NCBI GenBank assembly: GCA_947565265.1 | Contig: CANOFK010000003.1 | Span: forward strand, 1-17,848 | Length of the DNA: 17,848 bases | Source: an uncultured Clostridia bacterium | Lineage (GTDB): Bacteria; Bacillota; Clostridia; Oscillospirales; Acutalibacteraceae | Direction: 5' to 3' | Shown here: one piece after another, positions 14,749 through 17,848 of the stretch | Numbering within the stretch: position 1 is the stretch's first letter | Layout of the letters: every line of letters begins with the position of its first letter | Made by a program: the position numbers and the translations under genes | The notes under the pieces: model-generated | Told to the model about the DNA's origin: nothing | What the model saw: the letters and a program-made list of their open reading frames with translations, nothing else | Database searches by the model: none

Positions 14749-15432
14749 ATGGAGAAGAAAAAGGGCCTTTGGCCCACGTTTACCAAAGGCATTATCATCG
14801 AAAACCCGGTGCTGCGGCTGATGCTGGGCTGCTGCGCCACGCTGGCCGTTACCACCGCCGCCAGCAACGCCATCGGCATGGGGGCGGCCACCACCTTTGT
14901 GCTGGTGTGCTCCAACGCGGTGATCTCCCTGCTGCGCAACGTGATCCCCAACAAGGTGCGCATCCCGGCCTTTATCACCGTAATCGCCGGCTTTGTCACC
15001 ATTGTGCAGATGTTTATCAAAGCCTTTTCCCCGGCGCTGGACACCGCTTTGGGCGTGTTTTTGCCCCTTATCGTGGTTAACTGCATTATTTTGGGCCGGG
15101 CGGAGATGTTCGCCAGCAAAAACAAGATCCTGCCCTCTGTCATCGACGGCCTGGGCATGGGCGTAGGCTTTACCGCCGCCATGCTCTGCATGGGTATCAT
15201 CCGGGAGCTGCTGGGCGCGGGCACGGTGTTCGGGCTGCCGGTGCTCTCCGGGTTTATGCAGCCCATCATCATCTTCCTGCTGCCGCCCGGCGGGTTCTTC
15301 GTGTTCGGTATGCTCATTGCCCTGGCCGGCAAACTCAGCAAAGAGGGCAAGCCCCCGGCGGGCCTGGGCTGTGCCCATTGCCCGCTGGCAGCCGGCTGCT
15401 CTAAGCTCAACGAGAAAAAGGAGGGCAACTGA
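14749..15432 (+). CDS. rnfE: Rnf complex subunit E (membrane)
   Basis: RnfE is a membrane subunit, paralogous to RnfA, that with RnfA forms the buried Fe-S/ion-translocating core. The 227-residue protein begins with FTKGIIIENPVLRLMLGCCATLAVT and has about six membrane helices. LIVVNCIILGRAEMFASKNK and the half-site Cys of LGCCATLA and VVNCIILGRAE match the family, where such cysteines ligate an intramembrane cluster. The C-terminal tail carries three further cysteines (208, 211, 217) in GLGCAHCPLAAGC. The start follows the rnfG stop by two bases, and GAAGGGGG lies upstream. The stop overlaps the rnfA ATG by one base. Confidence 0.95.
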   Translation: MEKKKGLWPTFTKGIIIENPVLRLMLGCCATLAVTTAASNAIGMGAATTFVLVCSNAVISLLRNVIPNKVRIPAFITVIAGFVTIVQMFIKAFSPALDTALGVFLPLIVVNCIILGRAEMFASKNKILPSVIDGLGMGVGFTAAMLCMGIIRELLGAGTVFGLPVLSGFMQPIIIFLLPPGGFFVFGMLIALAGKLSKEGKPPAGLGCAHCPLAAGCSKLNEKKEGN

Positions 15433-16052
15433 TGGACGCGCAAATGATCCGTTCCCTGGTGGCGATCTTCCTGGCCGCCATCCTGACAGAAAACTATGTG
15501 CTCAACAAATTTCTGGGCATCTGCCCCTTTTTGGGGGTTTCCAAAAAGCTGGACACTGCCTTTGGCATGAGTTGCGCTGTAACCGTGGTCATGGTCATCG
15601 CCACGGCTGTTACCTGGCCCATTTACACCTACATCCTGGTGCCTAACAGGCTGGAGTATTTGCAGACGCTGGTGTTCATTTTGGTAATCGCCGCCCTGGT
15701 GCAGCTATTGGAAACGGCGCTGCGCAAATATATGCCGCCCCTGTACAACTCCCTGGGCATTTACCTGCCGCTGATCACCACCAACTGCGCCGTGCTGGGC
15801 GTAACCATGCTGGTGCTGGAAAAAGGCGCGGCCGACCCCAGCTTTGGCTATTTGCAGTCGCTGGTCAACGCCTTTGGTTCCGGCGTAGGTTTCCTGGTGG
15901 CCATGCTGCTCTTTGCCGGCGTGCGGGAGCGGCTGGAGGACTGCGACATCCCGGAAACATTCCGGGGCCTGCCCATTACGCTGGTGGCGGCCAGCCTGGT
16001 GGCCGTGTCCTTCCTGGGCTTTAACGGCGTGGTAGACCGGCTGGCGGGCTAA
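15432..16052 (+). CDS. rnfA: Rnf complex subunit A (membrane)
   Basis: RnfA pairs with RnfE in the membrane core of the complex. The 206-residue protein has six predicted helices. LTENYVLNKFLGICPFLGVSKK near residue 20 and YLPLITTNCAVLGV near residue 110 carry the paired conserved cysteines, which lie in inverted topology relative to RnfE. The start overlaps the rnfE stop (TGATG), and AAGGAGG lies ahead. It ends 43 bases before rnfB. No abnormalities seen. Confidence 0.96.
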   Translation: MDAQMIRSLVAIFLAAILTENYVLNKFLGICPFLGVSKKLDTAFGMSCAVTVVMVIATAVTWPIYTYILVPNRLEYLQTLVFILVIAALVQLLETALRKYMPPLYNSLGIYLPLITTNCAVLGVTMLVLEKGAADPSFGYLQSLVNAFGSGVGFLVAMLLFAGVRERLEDCDIPETFRGLPITLVAASLVAVSFLGFNGVVDRLAG

Positions 16053-16061
16053 AAAGAAAAC

Positions 16062-16079
16062 TTCGGGGCCATCCCCGGA
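16062..16079 (+). other. Small hairpin before rnfB
   Basis: TTCGGGG and CCCCGGAA form a short stem with a CCAT loop, ending at the GGAAAGGA ribosome binding site of rnfB. It may modulate rnfB translation; without T's behind it, it is not a terminator. Confidence 0.45.
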
Positions 16080-16095
16080 AAGGAACGTGATTGGA

Positions 16096-16884
16096 ATGGA
16101 AATAGTAACACCGATTTTGATCGTAGGCGCCATCGGCCTGCTGGCCGGGGTGGTGCTGGCGGTGGCCTCCATTGTAATGGCCGTGCCCAAAGACGAAAAG
16201 GCCGAGGCCCTGGAGGCTGTCCTGCCGGGGGCCAACTGCGGCGCCTGCGGGTATTCGGGCTGTCCGGGCTACGCGGCGGCCATGGCCAAGGGCGAGGCCC
16301 AGCCCGGGCTGTGCTCCCCCGGCGGGGCGGCGGTGGCGGCCCAGTGCGGGGAGATCCTGGGCGCCGGCGCCGTGGCCATGGTCCCCAAGGCCGCCTTTGT
16401 GCACTGCATGGGCAGCCATGACCACACCCAAAGCAAAATGGACTACGACGGCCTGCCGGGCTGTACGGCGGCCTCCCTGCTCAACGGCGGGGCCTCCAGT
16501 TGCCGGTTCGGCTGCCTGGGCCTGGGCGATTGCGCAGCCGCCTGCGGGTACGGGGCCATCCGGGTCTGCAATGGGGTGGCGGTCATAGACCGGGACAAGT
16601 GCGTGGCCTGCGGCCAATGCGTGCCGGCCTGCCCCAAGGGGCTCATCCGTATCGCGCCGGTTAAAAAAATGGCCGTGGTCCGTTGCTCCAGTTGCGACAA
16701 AGGCAAGGCCACCATGCAAAGCTGCCAGGTGGGCTGCATCGGCTGTATGAAGTGCCAGAAGACCTGTGAGGCGGGCGCCATCACCGTACAAAACGGCCTG
16801 GCCCAGGTAGACCCGGAGAAATGCACCGGCTGCGGTAAGTGCGCCGAAGCCTGCCCCCGGCATATTATTACCCTGGAGGGTTAA
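16096..16884 (+). CDS. rnfB: Rnf complex subunit B (multi-cluster ferredoxin-like)
   Basis: RnfB is the likely entry point for electrons from ferredoxin. The 262-residue protein has one N-terminal membrane helix (about 5-29). A four-Cys cluster domain follows, with Cys48/51/56/73 in NCGACGYSGCPGYA. Then come ferredoxin-type motifs at Cys169/172/175/179 (CVACGQCVPACP), Cys214/217/220/224 (CIGCMKCQKTC) and Cys243/246/249/253 (CTGCGKCAEACP), plus more cysteines at 136-150 and 197-210 for another cluster. The ATG at 16096 starts just before the helix; a GTG at 16087 would add three residues and lies too close to AAGGA. It is the last rnf gene, as in the C-D-G-E-A-B order of Clostridia. Confidence 0.96.
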   Translation: MEIVTPILIVGAIGLLAGVVLAVASIVMAVPKDEKAEALEAVLPGANCGACGYSGCPGYAAAMAKGEAQPGLCSPGGAAVAAQCGEILGAGAVAMVPKAAFVHCMGSHDHTQSKMDYDGLPGCTAASLLNGGASSCRFGCLGLGDCAAACGYGAIRVCNGVAVIDRDKCVACGQCVPACPKGLIRIAPVKKMAVVRCSSCDKGKATMQSCQVGCIGCMKCQKTCEAGAITVQNGLAQVDPEKCTGCGKCAEACPRHIITLEG

Positions 16885-16963
16885 CCCCCATGCCCCGCCA
16901 CCATAAAAAGGGTGCCGGCCGAAAGCCATACGGCCCGCGCCCCACCCAAGGAGGGATCAGGAA

Positions 16964-17848
16964 GTGCCTGCCATATCGGAACAGGAACTGCGCAAACAGG
17001 TAGCGCAGGGGGATCTGGCCCGGCTGTACCTGCTGGCCGGCGAAGAAAAACTGCTGGTGCGCCGGGAGGCCCGGCGGCTGATGGAAAAAGCCGGGGGCGA
17101 GGGCGTCCAGGCATTCAACTGCCAGCAACTGGCCGGCGAAACGCCGGTAGACAGCATTGCCGACGCGGTGCTGGCCATGCCCTTTATGGCAGGGCACAAG
17201 TGCGTGGCCGTGGCGGACTTTAACCCAAACGACAAACCCGCGGCCGAACTGGCCAAACTCCATGAGCTGCTGGACGACCTGCCGGAAACCACCACGCTGG
17301 TGCTGTTTTACCCCACGCTGGATCTGGAGCAGCCCAAGGATCGGAAAGGGCAGGGGAAGGGGGCCAAAAAGGGGAAAAGCCCCTGGCAAAAGCTGCTGGA
17401 CAAGGCGGAGAAAGTAGGCGCCGTGGTGCGCTTTGCCCGGCGGGAGGCCCCGGAACTCCGCCGCGGCCTGCTGGAGCGGGCCGGGCGGCAGGGCTGCGGT
17501 ATGTCCCGGCAGGCCGCGGACCGGCTCCTCGAATATGTGGGCAAAGATATGCATATGCTGCGCAATGAGCTGGAAAAACTCTGCGCCTACACCCTGGGCC
17601 GGGGGGAAAAGGAGATCACCCCGGAAACGGTAGAGGCGCTGGTCCACAAAAGCCTGGAAACCACCGTGTTCGCCATGACAGACGCGGTGATCGAAGGCAA
17701 ACCGGCGCAGGCATACAAGCTGCTGGCCCTGCTTTTTGAGCAAAAAGAGGACGAGGTGGGCATCCTTAGCACCATGCTGATCCCCTACATGGATATGTTC
17801 CGGGTGAAAATGGCCCTGGAAAGCGGTAAAACCCCCCAGGACATCAAG
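16964..17848 (+). CDS. holA: DNA polymerase III delta subunit, 5' part
   Basis: The delta subunit opens the beta sliding clamp as part of the clamp loader. The frame starts at a GTG with AAGGAGG nine bases upstream and runs off the window after 295 codons; full-length proteins have about 340. RLYLLAGEEKLLVRREARRL at 20-39 matches the family's Y-L-L-x-G-x-E opening with its degenerate nucleotide site. ADRLLEYVGKDMHMLRNELEKL and ITPETVEALVHKSLETTVFAMTDAV are typical of the second and third domains. A very basic loop (KDRKGQGKGAKKGK, 125-138) sits in the first domain and looks like a lineage-specific insertion. It starts 79 bases after rnfB without a terminator, so some read-through from rnf is possible. 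Confidence 0.93.
   Translation, partial: MPAISEQELRKQVAQGDLARLYLLAGEEKLLVRREARRLMEKAGGEGVQAFNCQQLAGETPVDSIADAVLAMPFMAGHKCVAVADFNPNDKPAAELAKLHELLDDLPETTTLVLFYPTLDLEQPKDRKGQGKGAKKGKSPWQKLLDKAEKVGAVVRFARREAPELRRGLLERAGRQGCGMSRQAADRLLEYVGKDMHMLRNELEKLCAYTLGRGEKEITPETVEALVHKSLETTVFAMTDAVIEGKPAQAYKLLALLFEQKEDEVGILSTMLIPYMDMFRVKMALESGKTPQDIK

Noticed and set aside
14437..15378. Minus-strand open frame of 313 codons opposite rnfG and rnfE
   Set aside because: Low-complexity Gly/Gln/His-rich product opposite conserved rnf genes; no family resemblance.
16890..17003. 37-residue basic ORF between rnfB and holA with GGAGG ahead
   Set aside because: It overlaps the holA start by 40 bases in another frame, the GGAGG is inside the end of rnfB, and the peptide resembles nothing known; likely chance.

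Overview
The window is GC-rich, densely coded bacterial DNA, most likely from a strictly anaerobic gut Clostridia of the Oscillospiraceae/Ruminococcaceae type. The evidence is AGGAGG-type ribosome binding sites, a complete Rnf operon in the order C-D-G-E-A-B, an Mrp-type Fe-S carrier, and a sulfatase/fucosidase pair suited to host glycans. The genus is inference only. I see no rRNA, tRNA, CRISPR array, phage or transposase gene.

Layout. (1) Positions 1-3875, plus strand: the 3' part of a PIG-V-like multi-pass membrane glycosyltransferase, then a formylglycine-type sulfatase and a GH29 alpha-L-fucosidase. Neither enzyme has a visible signal peptide, so they probably desulfate and defucosylate imported oligosaccharides in the cytoplasm. 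A strong hairpin at 3894-3937 separates this block from the convergent one. (2) Positions 10692 down to 3976, minus strand: purC with a good sigmaA-type promoter, then an OmpR-family response regulator and its histidine kinase packed tightly behind it. After a 160-base gap come a very short ORF with an excellent Shine-Dalgarno, an ABC exporter broken by a frameshift at the membrane-domain/ATPase junction, an S66 LD-carboxypeptidase-like peptidase and an Mrp/NBP35 ATPase. (3) Positions 10726-11342, plus strand: an XRE regulator with a C-terminal zinc ribbon, divergent from purC, closed by a textbook terminator. (4) Positions 11387-16884, plus strand: the rnfCDGEAB operon for the ion-pumping ferredoxin:NAD+ oxidoreductase, with a clear promoter. 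(5) Positions 16964 to the end, plus strand: the 5' part of holA, the DNA polymerase III delta subunit.

The main unusual points are these. A non-coding insert of about 350 bases lies between rnfC and rnfD; it is bounded by two 74-base direct repeats that can each fold as a small cloverleaf, with two perfect hairpins inside. The ABC exporter lacks both the reading frame and the usual linker at its domain junction, so it is probably a deletion derivative. An 18-codon ORF sits directly upstream of that exporter. The two-component system appears to be transcribed as part of the purC operon. No wholly new multi-gene system could be demonstrated; the repeat-bounded insert in the Rnf operon is the best candidate for something undescribed.
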